DNA of 64,000 bases, from NCBI GenBank assembly GCA_963978545.1, contig OZ021732.1, positions 29,046,123 through 29,110,122 of the forward strand, written 5' to 3'. Source of the stretch: Linyphia triangularis (lineage: Eukaryota > Arthropoda > Arachnida > Araneae > Linyphiidae). A program made the position numbers and the translations under genes. Each line of letters begins with the position of its first letter. The first letter of the stretch is position 1. The notes under the pieces are model-generated. The model did no database searches, was not told where the DNA came from, and saw only the letters and a list, made by a program, of their open reading frames with translations. Shown one piece after another: positions 24,713-39,409 of this stretch.

Positions 24713-24959
24713 TGTAATTCAGATTACATTACAGAGTAGCAAGCATAAAAGAGGCGCTAAATTATTTTCAAAGCAAAAGTTTGGAATCGATCATTTGAAA
24801 TTACGTTTAACAATCTGAAACGCGGTTCCTCTTTGAATGTGGGGTCTCTTTTAAGCTGACCACATTAAATAGTCTAGTCCCCTGCTGGTCCCACAGCTAA
24901 CAGTAAGTGGGGTGACCGTCTGACCGTAAGTGGGCAACCACCTATTTGAATCCCCTAGC

Positions 24960-25308
24960 CTGGGCCCGATTTAGAAAACTCTTTAATATAGGCACAACTT
25001 AGTAGAATGGTTCTCCCACCGATGATTGTTCATGTTTTTTATATATTAATGACAATTTCGATTACCATTTATATTTTATTACAATTTTATTACCATTTTT
25101 ATTAAATAATTGTTGCGATATTAATATTTTAATTACTAATAAGAGTAATCAAAATATACGTTCATACTTTGTAACATTGATCAAGTGCTCTGAACAGAAT
25201 ATTGATATTTACATCATAATGCAGAATTTTTTCAGGTTATTTCGGGGGCCCTAAAATTTAAGAGCTTCAGGCACTGGCCTTATTGGCCACATGGAAAATC
25301 AGGCCCTG
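24960..25308. mobile_element. hAT-like MITE, CAGGGCCTGATTT family, copy 1
   Basis: The left end is CTGGGCCCGATTTAG and the right end is the inverse of CAGGGCCTGATTTTCC. Flanking octamers are CCCCTAGC (24952-24959) and CCCCTAAT (25309-25316), identical at six of eight positions. The 349-bp non-coding interior matches 60258-60544 in order and orientation, for example the shared GAACAGAATATTGAT and AATTTTTTCAGG. Confidence 0.78.
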
Positions 25309-25316
25309 CCCCTAAT

Positions 25317-27214
<1,898 letters not shown>

Positions 27215-27299
27215 AATTTTTATAAATTATAAGATGACGTCATATTTGCGTCATTAACAACATGATGTTAAAATTCAAAATAAACAACAAAAACCGACA

Positions 27300-27722
27300 T
27301 TAATAGGGTATGTGAGCACCTCTCACCTGCATACAAAGTGAACAGCGTGTGATCATGCTTGTTACGAGGTGATCAACCAACTCAGAGTCCAGTAATCGCC
27401 ATTCCTTTTGTAAGATAGTTTCTAAATCTCTGAGAGTGGCTGGAGGTGGTAAACGTCTACATACAGCACGGCCAAAGGCATCCCTAAGATTTTCAATTGG
27501 ATTAAAGTCTGGCGAGCAAGCCGACCACTCCATACGCGCAATCTCCTCACTCTCCAGAAAGTCGTCAACGATGGCAGCTCTATGGGAACGAGCATTATCT
27601 TCCATTAAAACGAAAGAAGAACCAACTGCTGCAGCGTACAGTTTCACAATGGGGTCTAAGACTTCATCTCGATTCCGTACAGTTGTCACAGAACCTCGCC
27701 TGAAGAAGTGCAGGTCGGTGCG
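27300..27722 (-). pseudogene. Tc1-like transposase C-terminal fragment
   Basis: The fragment carries the C-terminal half of a Tc1-like DDE transposase on the minus strand. The second catalytic aspartate lies in FVLMEDNARSH. The final glutamate is in SPDFNPIENLRDAFGR, with exactly 34 residues between them, giving the DD34E signature of Tc1 elements. The frame then runs through LPPPATLRDLETILQKEW to a stop at 27300. The reading frame continues upstream to 27779, but from 27723 outward it translates the end of a hAT-like MITE (CAGGGGCGTAC...), not transposase. The N-terminal DNA-binding half and first aspartate are absent. No Tc1 terminal repeat was found between this fragment and the (AT)54 array. 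It is a truncated, inactive relic. Confidence 0.9.
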
Positions 27723-28620
<898 letters not shown>

Positions 28621-28623
28621 ACT

Positions 28624-29897
28624 TCAAAGAAGGATCTGGAGAACTAACATAGTCTTACAACTCTGTTCGCTGTTATCAGCCAGCGTGAGCCCCAACGTTT
28701 CACATCTAAGGTGGACAAGATGCAACAGATGCTTCAGAGTTAGTTCATTTAAATGCTGGAGACTCATTACCCACTGCAGTGGTTTACCAAGTTTAAATTC
28801 CAAACACCGACTTACACCGAACTTCCATCCCCTATTAAGAGATATTCCGTCACATCCAATTTCCAGAAGTTGAGAAATATCTATTGGGAACCCCACAAAG
28901 TATCCGATAATTGTCGCGATAATCTGTTTTACAGTGTCAAATCATGGATTTAAATGAGTAATATAACGTGAACCTTGTTCTTCAATAAGAGACAAATGTT
29001 GTTCTTCAATAATGACTTTTACTTTTCGTGTATCTTTTAGTATCTACTATCTTTACGACTATCCAAATACATCCCCTTAAACGGTAATGCCTGAGCTTCT
29101 TTTAAAGTTTGAAATTTTAAATCCTTTCTAACTTTAGCCTTTTCCCTTTGAAACTTTTCGATGTCGCATATCGAGTCGAAGGTTTATAAATGTCCAGATT
29201 CACCTCTACTTCAGATGTATCTGAAGAACAATCCTTTGCTTCATAATCTACATACATTGCGTTTGGCGATGCTTGTTTATAATTTAAATATGAATCGGGA
29301 GCCTTTCTACCAGCATTATCAGCAATATTCTGAAGTCGTTTTGTTTCATAAATGTCAAACGTGGCTATCTATAGAAGTCTCGTTGTCAGTTGATCTTTCG
29401 AGAAATTATACTAATTTCAAAGTAATGTTTTAGTACATATGCAATCTTCTAAAGTAATGCATTACTGACCATAATGTCAAATAACTTCGTGCATGCTTCT
29501 TGTCGAAATGCTTTGATCTTTGCTCTTTGTAAGACCGCTTAAAATTAGTATATTTTGCATTGTAGGTATGGATCATCTGCAGTATTCTAGAACGGGTTAG
29601 AATAGGAATGGCAGTACTTGCTTTTGCCCATACAGAATCAATTTTAGTTGCAACAATTTCCGTAATTCTCTAGAAAATCGGTTCTTTGTTTCCAATTTTA
29701 GGTGCAAGATTTAAAATCTCAAAGAAGCAGAAACCCAGCATATCTTCGTATGTAGGAAGATTAATTTGAGATATATCTTTGAAGCTTCCAAATATTGGAC
29801 TTTTAAATTTGTACCGTGTTCCGATTTTTGTTGTCATGTCAATTAACAAATCAATCAAACCAAAATAATGCAGAGCGTAATTTAAAAACCCACACAC
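28624..29897 (-). pseudogene. decayed arthropod repetitive-element ORF (RNase-H-like motif)
   Basis: Read on the minus strand from 29897, a frame runs through IGTRYKFKSPIFGSFKD and INLPTYEDMLGFCFFE. It crosses a single TAG at about 29670 and continues in frame through IVATKIDSVWAKASTAIPI and RILQMIHTYNAKYTNFKRSY to a stop near 29430. A second open stretch (about 29120-29360) is acidic then basic. A third covers EEQHLSLIEEQGSRYITHLNP (near 28946-29017). The last, 28640-28930, contains IATIIGYFV, IGCDGISLNRGWKFGV and GKPLQWVMSLQHLNELTLKHL. The order and motifs match, from memory, a multi-copy uncharacterised protein family common in arthropod genomes and also reported in a parasitoid-wasp bracovirus. 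Function is unknown; a transposase-related role is inference. The copy is interrupted by at least four stops or shifts and is cut off by the (AT)191 array. Confidence 0.7.
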
Positions 29898-32842
29898 ACT
29901 TTCTATTTCGTAGCTCGAACTAGTAGCAAGAGGAAGATCTTTTTACAGGCGCACGCGCACATAGATAATCAAGTAAATTCTCAATTGCACCATGTGACAC
30001 AACAATATGGAGAATGATATTCCCAGAACACTGCGAACAAGTGCAGAGGAATGTGAAACCCTCTCCTCTCACTTCCTGTAAGATACATTATGAAATAGCA
30101 AGAAAATGTGCACTTTTATTTAAAAATTGCAAAATTTCAATTGCGATGCGGGAACAGAAGATATAATTCGATCGAAAACATATTTTACACCCTTCTTATT
30201 TTGCCCAGTAAACACCTCTGCCGTATTAATAGAAAAACAATATGGAAAAATAATTATATTTCCAATGCCGAGTAAAAATTGCCAATTTTAATCAAATTTC
30301 CAAAATTCAAGTGCGATGCAGGGGCAGAAGATATTCAATCAAAAAAATATTTTACACTCTGTTTATTGAGCTCAAAGAAAACCCTTTCCGCGTTATTAGA
30401 TAGCGGTTTCGAAAAAAAAAAGTGTTTTTCGGCCCACCCACCCTAACCTGCAACTGTGTTACTCTGCTGACCGAGTCTGACACTGGTTCGGTTCTTGGAG
30501 GGTGGACACTCATATCTCATATAGTTGCTATAGTTATAGTTATGATTTTCCCCCATCTTATTACCCTAAAAATGTAGATGAAAAAACAAAACAAAAATTC
30601 TATTTTGAAAATTATTAAAGGTAACCTGGTGACAAACAATTTCATTTTTTTGAATTTTATAATAATTTATTTCAAGTTAGAAAACGAGTGTGAAAAACTC
30701 AAGGAGAGAAAGTTTTTTCTAAAGAAACAATTGATGTTTTCTCCAGTTAAAATATTCTAAGAAAACGTTTTCATTTCGATTACTAACGTCCAGTTTTAAA
30801 ACATAATTTCACTACTATTTTTAGAAAATCTTCCATTAATGAATGTTTACGTTTGCGCAATCGGCTGCGTACTGAGCTACTCCTTAGAAACGAGGTTAAA
30901 CAAACACACATTTCATTATAAATACTAATAAAAATTTATTTCCCTACACTCTGTTATGTCCCGGAGATATTGATTGATTTTAGGGAACATTAAGATTTCT
31001 CATTTAAATTACCCGAGGTCACTGAATTGCATAATTTTCCAATATCGTCTGCGTTTAAGGGCGGAAAAAATATCAAACAGTATTTGCGTGTTTTCGAGTT
31101 TGATGTGGCAATGTTTACATTATTGGAACGTATTATTTGGTCAAAAAAAAAAAAAAAAATAAAAAAAAAAAATACTTTTAACTGAAAGCTACATGCTCAA
31201 ATAGTAAAAATATTAAAAGTTAAAGTTATATTTATTCTTTAATAATGCTAAAAATTCTCTACCAAAAGATTCATTCCTAATGTTAATGTTGTAAAATCAG
31301 CAAAAGACAATTTATCCCGATTATAATTTTACTGTAACATGTAGCGCATATTCAGTATTCAGATCAATATATCTCTGGACAAGGGATTTCCTGAATTTCA
31401 CTCCCTCCCCTTTTCCCTTAATATTTTTTTTATTTGATTTTATATAGGGACGGGAGAAGGGGGAACGGGGAGACCCAATGTTTACTTCCAGGAATCGCAA
31501 ACATTCCATTCCCGGCTTCTCTTCCTCCCTCGCATACTATCAGCTTCAGACAGTAAAGAATACGGGGCGCTTCACCAATTGCAGAACAAAGAATTTTTTA
31601 TTTATCTGACCGTGTGCACCAATCTATCTATATTCGACTAGTTAACATGCATCAAAAATTGAATATTTATGTATTTGGCGAAATTGGTACACGCATCATT
31701 ATGCTACATGTTAGTTAATGAAATATATTTTAAAAATAACCTTTGGAAAATAGATATGGTTCAAATGTTCGAAAGTAGAAATGAATTAATTTATCCAAGA
31801 ATTTATCCATTTATTTTAACCTATAACTTCATTAAAACTTACAAGATGAACGAATATTTGAAATTGATGAAAAAATTAAACCTGTCTTACATTTTGTTAA
31901 AAGTTCCGAGCAACTATTTTCCTTTTCCCGATGATACAATTTTTTAAACAAATTTGTTTATGCATTTTAAAACTTGTATGTTTAATTTGTAACTTTAAAG
32001 GCTTGTAGGTTTAAAAGGAGCTCTAATAATTTTCATTCTTTTTCGGTAGTTAAAAGAAACGAATAAACATATATATATATTTTTTTTTTTTGTTCTGTTC
32101 AAAACAATTTCAAATGGTTTGATTTCAGACGATTCAAGTAAGCTTCAAGTCTCTCAAGTTTCGAACTTACCTGTTACCCAATACCTTCTGGTTAAGCGCA
32201 GAATTCGGGCATTGAATCAGAACGAAGCTAAATCGTGCATGAGAACTTTCCACCTCAGCATGCAAAAATTGACGACGATACAAAAGATTGAGGAGTCCTT
32301 TAATAAACAAAATCCTTCTTATCTTTTGGCGGTTGTCTTGTGAGAGTCGGAAGAGGACCTCATTTCCGCTGTGTAGGATGCCGAAGATGCAAGGGTTCCG
32401 ACTTGTCGGAAATGAAGCCACCAGCTTCAGATGCCTCTCAGATAAGGCTTCCTGGCCAAAGAAGAGTCTCAGTAGGAAAAACAGTTACCAGTGTGTGAAA
32501 GGGCAAAGCCCGAAGTTCTGACATTTCACGAAATAACTGGTTGATTCCCAAACAGTCCTCCTACTTCGAGTTTTGACTGAAGTCCAAAACCTGCAATGGT
32601 ATACAGTACACAAACCCCCGCCCCACCGAACTATGGATATATCTTGTATTTTAATTGATAAAGTAAAAAAAAAAGTACCGTCATAATTCGTGGAAAGATT
32701 TGAATTATTGTATATAGAGGTTTTTTTTGTTATAAGGGGTCATCTAAATATCAAAACTAAACCAAACTTTAAAAAGTTCAATGGCAACCCCATAATATTA
32801 TGTCATATATAGATTTAGCATCAAAAAAAAAAAAACGTTTAA
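29898..32842. other. unassigned stretch, overlapping small ORFs at 32.1-32.5 kb
   Basis: No gene is recognised. Poly(A) tracts lie at 31143-31170. Between 32119 and 32521 the base composition is more balanced, and open frames of 74-84 codons overlap on both strands (32119-32343 and 32288-32521 plus, 32167-32421 minus). None shows a motif I know. Confidence 0.4.
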
Positions 32843-32962
32843 ATACAAAATTTCCTAATTTTTTAATAAGTGGTTAGTAATTTAAATGATGACAAGGAAA
32901 TGCAAGGAAATGAAAAATTAATGATAAAGAAATTTTTTTTTTTTTAAAGCCATAAATTGAAA
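32843..32962 (+). repeat. dispersed 120-bp repeat, copy 1
   Basis: Aligns directly with 49968-50070. Shared features are ATTTC-TAATTTTT, GGTTAGTAAT/GGTAATTAGTAAT, GATGACAAGG/GATGGCAAGG, AAATTAATG and AGCCATAAATT. Confidence 0.65.
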
Positions 32963-33350
32963 AATTCTGGACAACTGGATCAGAAGCTGTCAAGAAAAGA
33001 CCTGATAGGACTTCCATTTTGAATGGTGACAAATTGAAATTTTTTTTAACGAAGTTTCTGCTTTCCCAGAATAGTTAGCACACTATTACTGAGCTGAAAA
33101 GAACACCACAAATCTCACGAAATCTGATAAAACGAAAACGCTTTTGTCACAGAAGAGGACATCATATGGAACATGTATTGTTATACTTAAGGTTTGACTT
33201 CTAAAAATAAAATATTTCAATTAATATCTGTGATAGTTTATTTTAAGTTCCGAATCTCATACTTTATCGGGCAGGTAAACTTAGATATGCATGACTTCAA
33301 AATCACTCTTCACCACACTGGTATAATATCGAAGCTAAAATTTACTTACA

Positions 33351-33769
33351 CAAGGTGGCCACAAAATTCAGAAAAAAAAGTTCCCGGATAATTCCCTGAT
33401 TTGCCTGACAGATTTCTAAAAAATTCCCTGATTTTAGGGCAAACTTTTTATCAAATTTCCACAATTTTCTTAGGTTTTCTAGATGTCTAGACACCCTGAT
33501 CAAATAGAACATGTATGCTAAAGTGACAATATGCAATTTTTAAAAAAATAGTTTTGCTGGTAATGGAAAGTTTAAGTTATTCTACTACTATAAATCTCCA
33601 TGTAAATAGCGCCTAAATATGGATGAACGTGCCTTAAAAAATAAAAAAAATTCCATTATTTTATGAAATTTTAGAAGGTTTCCTGACATTTCCCTGATTT
33701 TTTTCAGAATCAGAAAGCTCCCTGACATTTCCCTGATTTCCAGGTTTTCCCGGTTCTGTGGCCATTCTG
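33351..33769. mobile_element. MITE-like repeat with inverted ends and TTCCCTGAT motifs
   Basis: The left end CAAGGTGGCCACAAAATTC is inverted at the right as CAGAATGGCCACAGAACCGG (reverse complement). The motif TTCCCTGAT recurs at least four times inside. No clear target duplication was found, so the class is uncertain; the end sequence resembles hAT-type termini. Confidence 0.6.
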
Positions 33770-33812
33770 CAGTACTGTAATACAGAACTGCTTTTATTTA
33801 AAAAAAATATAA

Positions 33813-33893
33813 AGTGTATATATATAGTGTAAGTATATTCTTTACACTAAAAGAGTGTATATATATAGTGTAAGTATATTCTTTACACTAAAA
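33813..33893 (+). repeat. 41-bp tandem duplication
   Basis: Two essentially identical units AGTGTATATATATAGTGTAA... follow each other with a period of 41 bp. Each unit contains a potential AGTGTAA / TTTACACT hairpin. Confidence 0.9.
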
Positions 33894-36857
33894 AAAAATG
33901 GTGTGAGGGAAAAACCAAAGTAGAAGACTCTTTCACTCAAATCATCACTTTTTTAATGAACTCAACTTTTTAAATTAATTTTTTTAATGGACCTGTTTCT
34001 TTATTCATTTGCAGACAAAAGGGAAAAGGCCACACCCGAAGTATCCACCTCTTTTTGTGACACGCTTGATGAAAGAGAAGAGAAAGATCAAAGAGGAGAG
34101 ACTCATTTTCTTCATTCATTTTCACCTCCTTTGTCTTATACAGGGGTAGGTTGTACACCAACGGCTCAAGTTAATTGTTTTTTTGGATTTTATTAAATGT
34201 AAGGCGTATAAGTTTCAGTTGCGGAGATTCATCAGAAGGTGGGTTTAATTTTTGGATCGCTTTAGTAATTAATATTTTAAATTTTGAACATCGTGGCATT
34301 TTTTTGAATGATGTCTGGAAGATTCAGGTGAAGAAACGAGTAAAAATTTAAGAGTTTTCAAAAAGTAAATTTTTTTTTATATATATTTAAAGTCTATGTC
34401 TGAGAGAGTTACAAAAAATGAAATATCCACTAGGTGTTCTATCTATCTGTCAAAGTTTCGATTCAAATGTATTTTTCAAAATCCCTATACGTATATACGT
34501 TTCTCCTCATAGCATTGTTTTTCATTAATTCCTTTTTAAAGTTTTTGTAGAGTGAGTTATAGTGAGGATTGAGGGTCTCAAAAAGGTTAGGGTTTATAAT
34601 TTAAAAACGAGGATGAAAATAAGAAAAACGAAAAAGGTTAGGGTTTTTCATAATATACTCTTAACAATATAATTACACTATTTGAGTGTAGCATTTTTTA
34701 GTATTTTCGAAATTAAAGATTTTATACTGTTTTATTGCCACCAAAAATGACAATTTTTGAAAATTCCATTGAATGTCAGACCTTTTTTTTTTTTTTTTTT
34801 TTTTTTTTCGAGAAACAAAACAACATATTTGAAAATGCTTCATTCAAATTGTGTAATATATAAGTAAGAATATATTATGAAAATTTTAGGCATTTATCTT
34901 CAATAGTTTTTGAGTAAATGTTCCTTACGTCTCCAAAAATGCTTTTCTAGATATGGACCGTTGAAGTTGAAAACGAAAATTTAAATTGATAAACAACACT
35001 TTTTTTTATTTTTAATATATTTAAAAAATACATCCAATTTCGTGAGAATAAAACATTACCCAAAATTGATTTTTTGACATTCCATAACTCTGACTCCCCT
35101 TAGAATAAGCTGTACAAGTATTATGCCAATATTAATAAGCAGTTTAACCCAATAAAGACGACTTTGAAATAGATAAACAGTGATTGTTTTAACTTTTATC
35201 TTGTTTATTTAAATCATTTATGATATATTTTGAATTTTTTAGATTTTTTGGAAAACCATTTTTATGATTTAAAAAAAAAAAAAACTAAGTGGAACTAGAA
35301 TCGTAATTTATTAGAAAAAAAATTCGATTGCCAAGTTTTTTCGCCAACCCTCATTAATAGGTTGATAATTATCATTCTAGGAAATATGTACTAAAACACA
35401 CAGTGAGTGACGGTTACACTTAACCGTTTTCTTTACATTTAATTTATATTTAAACTTAACTAGAAAAGAAACATTTCCAGCACGCACCAATTTCAATTTC
35501 GGGTCTCAAAGGATAGAAATTGCTTTTTGCGTAGAGAAATTAAATTAAATAATAATAATAAAAAAAAAGTGATAAAACGAATCTTCTCTACAAGGGAGCC
35601 ACGATACACAGAATAACAAAAAAAAAATAAAAAACCTCTCCTTTATTGAATATGAATCCTTATTCCATCTCCACACACTGGCAATAAGAGAAGCCACACC
35701 CGACAGGGCACTATCTTTCAAAGGGGGGATGGGGAGGATAAAAACCGAATGATTAAGAAGAGGGGGGGGATGATACGAAAAGAGGAAGAACCCTGGTGTC
35801 AGCAATTAGGGAAAAGGCTGGGGGGGGGGGGACTCCTCGGACTTCTTTGGAGGGAGAGATGGGGCACTCCCCCCCCCCCCCCTTTTCGATCGATAGGAGT
35901 GGCCAGAGGCAATGGAATATTTGCTGCAACTTAGAATGTAAAAAGTGGGATGGGGAAGATTTCAGTGAGCATAGGGTTGTTTGGCAGAAAATTCTTTGAT
36001 CAGCTATGGAAGACGGGAAAGAAAAAGAAGTGCTCGCTCGTAGAAAGGGAAGGATTTTAACCCTTTGAGGCCGAAGGATATTTTATTGCACGTTAGGTCT
36101 ATTACTATGATTAGATAGAAACCTGAACAATTGATGCTGTACAACTCTGGGTATTGGAAACGAAACTGTGCTTTCGAGTAGAGAAAAAACCTTGAAGGTA
36201 GAATAATTTTGGTGCAAAAACTGCACAATTATTAAGATCTGAAAGGGCGATGGAAGTATATTCGGTATCGTAGCTTCTTCATAAAAAGGAAAATATAGAG
36301 TCTTTCAGAAGAAACTCCTTAACTTTGAAATGACATAAAATCAAAATAGAAAGACTGAAAAAAAAAAAGAAAAAAAAAGTGGTATATTGGATACACAGGT
36401 ATTGAATATTAAATAATATCAATAAACAAAACTGGTAAATAAAGTGCTCAAAACCCGTCTGCGTGTCTCTCAAAACTACTGCATTCGGAAAAAGCGGTCG
36501 TTTTGCCCTCACTATCCAGTAAAGAGACCATGGAGCCCTTTCATGAGTGAAACGATAAACTTATTCCGTAGTATTCAGATTTCATAGCAATGCGTTGTCA
36601 CTTTTCAATACCGGAACTAATTCTGCAAACCGGTGTTTTTAAAATTCCTTACCTGTCTCTCCAGCATACCACTCTCCATGTTTCTCAGTTATGTAATTCC
36701 AAAGTTAAAGAGTACTTTCTGAAAAAGCTCTGTATTTATAAAGACTTCGCCAGTATGTCCATTATTCTGCACACATTCATACCACCGATCTTGAAAATTA
36801 AAGTTATGCTCCTTTATCAACTTACTGGGAGGAAGATGGGTATAGTTTTACCTTATA
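33894..36857. other. unassigned AT-rich stretch with homopolymers
   Basis: T26 lies at 34783-34808, G-runs near 35820-35831 and a C-run near 35871-35882. TTAACCCTTTGAGGCCG at about 36057 looks like a lone piggyBac-type end, but no partner was found. A 69-codon frame at 33987-34196 follows a possible acceptor (CATTTGCAG) but shows no motif. Confidence 0.4.
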
Positions 36858-36859
36858 GT

Positions 36860-37545
36860 CCGAGAGGCAAGTGCAATTTTTGGACCCAATCGAACATCAT
36901 TCTGAATTTTTTATAGAAATTGGAGAAAAGTGAGTAGATTACGAATCCACTGGTCTGCCGTGGCGAAAATGGCCGAAACTGATCAAAAATCGACTTGAAA
37001 GGAGTTGAACTAAAATCCGATTGCCAAATATGGCATAACTTGCCAAAAAGAGAACAAACTTTTTCGTCTGGCAACCCACTGCATTTTGATTTTCAATGAG
37101 AAAAAGCGCAAACGATTTCTGATCTCTGGCTCAAAAAACTAGCACCTTTTAAAAATAAGCCAAATTGGCGACATTAGTTACGTCATCAGTGATGTTGTAA
37201 TTACGTCACTGATGGCGTACTTCATGGACGTAATGTTGGCTCGTTTTTGAAAGATGCAAGTAAGCCATAGCCACACATCCGAATCGTCTTCAACCTTCTT
37301 AATTGAAAATTAAAGAATGAAGGTTACCAAATAAAAAATAAAAAATGCTCATTATTTGGCAAGTAATGGTGCATTTTGGCAATTGGATTTAGTTCAACTC
37401 ATTAAAAGTCGATTTTTGACCAGTATCGGCCATTTTTGCCACGGCAGACCAGTGGATTCGTAACCTACTCACATTTCTCTAATTTCTATAAAAAATTCAG
37501 AATGATGTTCGATGGGGTCCAAAAATTGCAGTCGCCTCTCAGTCT
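36860..37545. mobile_element. long inverted-repeat (foldback) element
   Basis: About 190 bp at 36860-37050 recurs inverted at about 37349-37545. Landmarks on the left arm are GCAATTTTTGGACCC, CGAACATCATTCTGAATTTT and CCACTGGTCTGCCGTGGCG, all present in reverse complement on the right. A spacer of about 300 bp separates the arms. No reliable target duplication is visible. The small open frames on both arms are mirror images of the same non-coding DNA. Confidence 0.8.
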
Positions 37546-38078
37546 ATTGGCGGCTGGAAGCAAGAAGCATCAAATAAATCTGAAAGCAAACCTACAATTT
37601 GACTTCTTGACAGGAAACGTATCATACACCAGATATTGATAAATTCATATCCATTTATATGCGTCCTAATTATAGCTATCCATATTTTCGAAGATTCACG
37701 TTCAGTGAATGCCGTATTAAGACATAGTTTTTGTCATTGGGTTTGATTTACTCGGAGCCAATAGATGAAACTCGTATATGTATATGCACCATTCATGTAG
37801 ATAGAAATAGGGCTCATCACTAATGGTCATACATTTCCCCCTTTATTTGAGAAAGGTGGAAATATATTTATATGGCATGGTTATGATGCGTTTCCTTTGT
37901 TCATCAACTTCTCTGAAATAAAAGTTGTACCGCACACAACAGATTTCGGTGGCATTTAAGATGTTTCATGTTCTACTACTTTGTTGAAGTTGAAGTTTCT
38001 CAGTCAGTGTTTTCAATAACAAAAGAATTTGTTGTATATATGTTGCGCAATTGTAACTAGCAAAAGCTTGTAACTAAG
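37546..38078. other. unassigned spacer
   Basis: No feature seen before the TTAA at 38079. Confidence 0.4.
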
Positions 38079-38082
38079 TTAA

Positions 38083-38335
38083 CTCTTGATTAGGAGCTCG
38101 ACCTTTCGTTTCGCGGTTAGTCGAGTGGGGGACAATTGTCCCCCAAATTGCAATTTTCATGCATACCAAATGTCAAATGAAGTAGATATTTTAATTAAAA
38201 ACACAACATTATTGAACAGAATAAAGTAAAAATTGAAAAATGTTTTTTAAATAATCTGGAAAAAAACTGTAAGAAGGCTTTGATCATAGGCTGCCATCTA
38301 TTGCGACATTTGTCAACCGCGCGACTAAACAAGGG
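38083..38335. mobile_element. short piggyBac-type MITE
   Basis: The tips CTCTTGATTAG and (inverted) CCCTTGTTTAG are flanked by TTAA on both sides (38079-38082 and 38336-38339). The element is 253 bp and non-coding. A perfect 18-bp palindrome GGGGGACAATTGTCCCCC lies at 38127-38144, and CGCGGTTAGTCGAG near the left tip has an inverted counterpart (AACCGCGCGACTAA) near the right. Confidence 0.75.
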
Positions 38336-38555
38336 TTAATAAATTGCCAATGGCTAAGCTTCTGTGATTTTTTTTCTCTCTTTTTTTTCTTCATTTAAAT
38401 GAAACAACGTTTTGAAATTATTTGTTTTTTCCAACGATGCACATTTAAATATGAAATGCAATCAATCCAATATGTATTAAACATTTCTGTATAAGGTCAT
38501 AGATTTGTTGTTTAACTGAAACGCAGTATTAGTGCGATCCCGTTTTAATTCATTC

Positions 38556-39401
38556 CAGGGTTGGCATGGTTTAAACGAATTGGTTTGAACTATATACTTT
38601 TTTTTTTTCTCAAAAAAAAAAAATTTAAAGAAAAATTTAAAATTGTATTTTTATTTATTTATAACTATATTTTTCTAATTATTTGATGTTGTAAATGACT
38701 TCTATTTTTAACTGAAAAACTCAAATGTTCTTTCTATTATTTTTTAAGAAAATAATTCAATGAATGTAAAATTATATGAATACTATAGATGGTATAAGTT
38801 CTAATGTATTTTAAAGTAAATCTTGCAATTAAAGACTTTTGGAAGTTTTTATAAGTATCAACAACAAGTTTTTATATTAAAGTAATAGATATATTAATGT
38901 TTTATAATAATTCAAAATTATTAATTAAATTTAAATTGTAAGCTGCAATTTAAATTTATTTCTAAAATAGGGGTTTTGTGTTTTAATAAATTATTTCGAA
39001 ACATTAAAAATATAATATCAAGATATTTGAACAACTTATCATAACTACTGATGAATCTAAGAGCAATATTCCATGTATTGTGTAGTAAAAAATTACTATT
39101 GTATTATATTGCATATCTAAAATTTAAAACATAGTATTTCTGAATAAAATATTAAAATTTAATATGATTTGAATGTTCACATAAGTTAGAAACAATTGTT
39201 TATTTAATTAGTTTAAATTATTTATTTACTTAGTTTTCAAAATGAATATTAATAGTTATTTGGACACAAATTATTCTAGTTTAGGTCAATTTTTATTTAT
39301 AAATATGTATACATGTAATTAGAAAAGAATTTTATAAAAAACCCGGTTTAAACCACAAAAAAACCTGATTTAAACAAAACAAAAAAAAAACCCCACCCCT
39401 G
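38556..39401. mobile_element. hAT-like element with GTTTAAAC-rich ends
   Basis: The left end is CAGGGTTGGCATGGTTTAAAC and the right end is the inverse of CAGGGGTGGGG. The flanking octamers are ATTCATTC (38548-38555) and ATTCTTTC (39402-39409), seven of eight identical. TTTAAAC / GTTTAAA motifs are repeated at both ends. The 846-bp interior is non-coding. Confidence 0.8.
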
Positions 39402-39409
39402 ATTCTTTC

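Noticed and set aside
32119..32521. Overlapping open frames on both strands in a more GC-balanced patch
   Set aside because: No recognisable motif in any frame, and no signal favours one strand.
34570..34650. Telomere-like GGTTAGGG motifs
   Set aside because: Only two copies about 50 bp apart, with no array.
36853..37639. Minus-strand and plus-strand frames with the shared words PRQTSGFV
   Set aside because: Mirror-image translations of the two arms of the foldback element, not two related genes.
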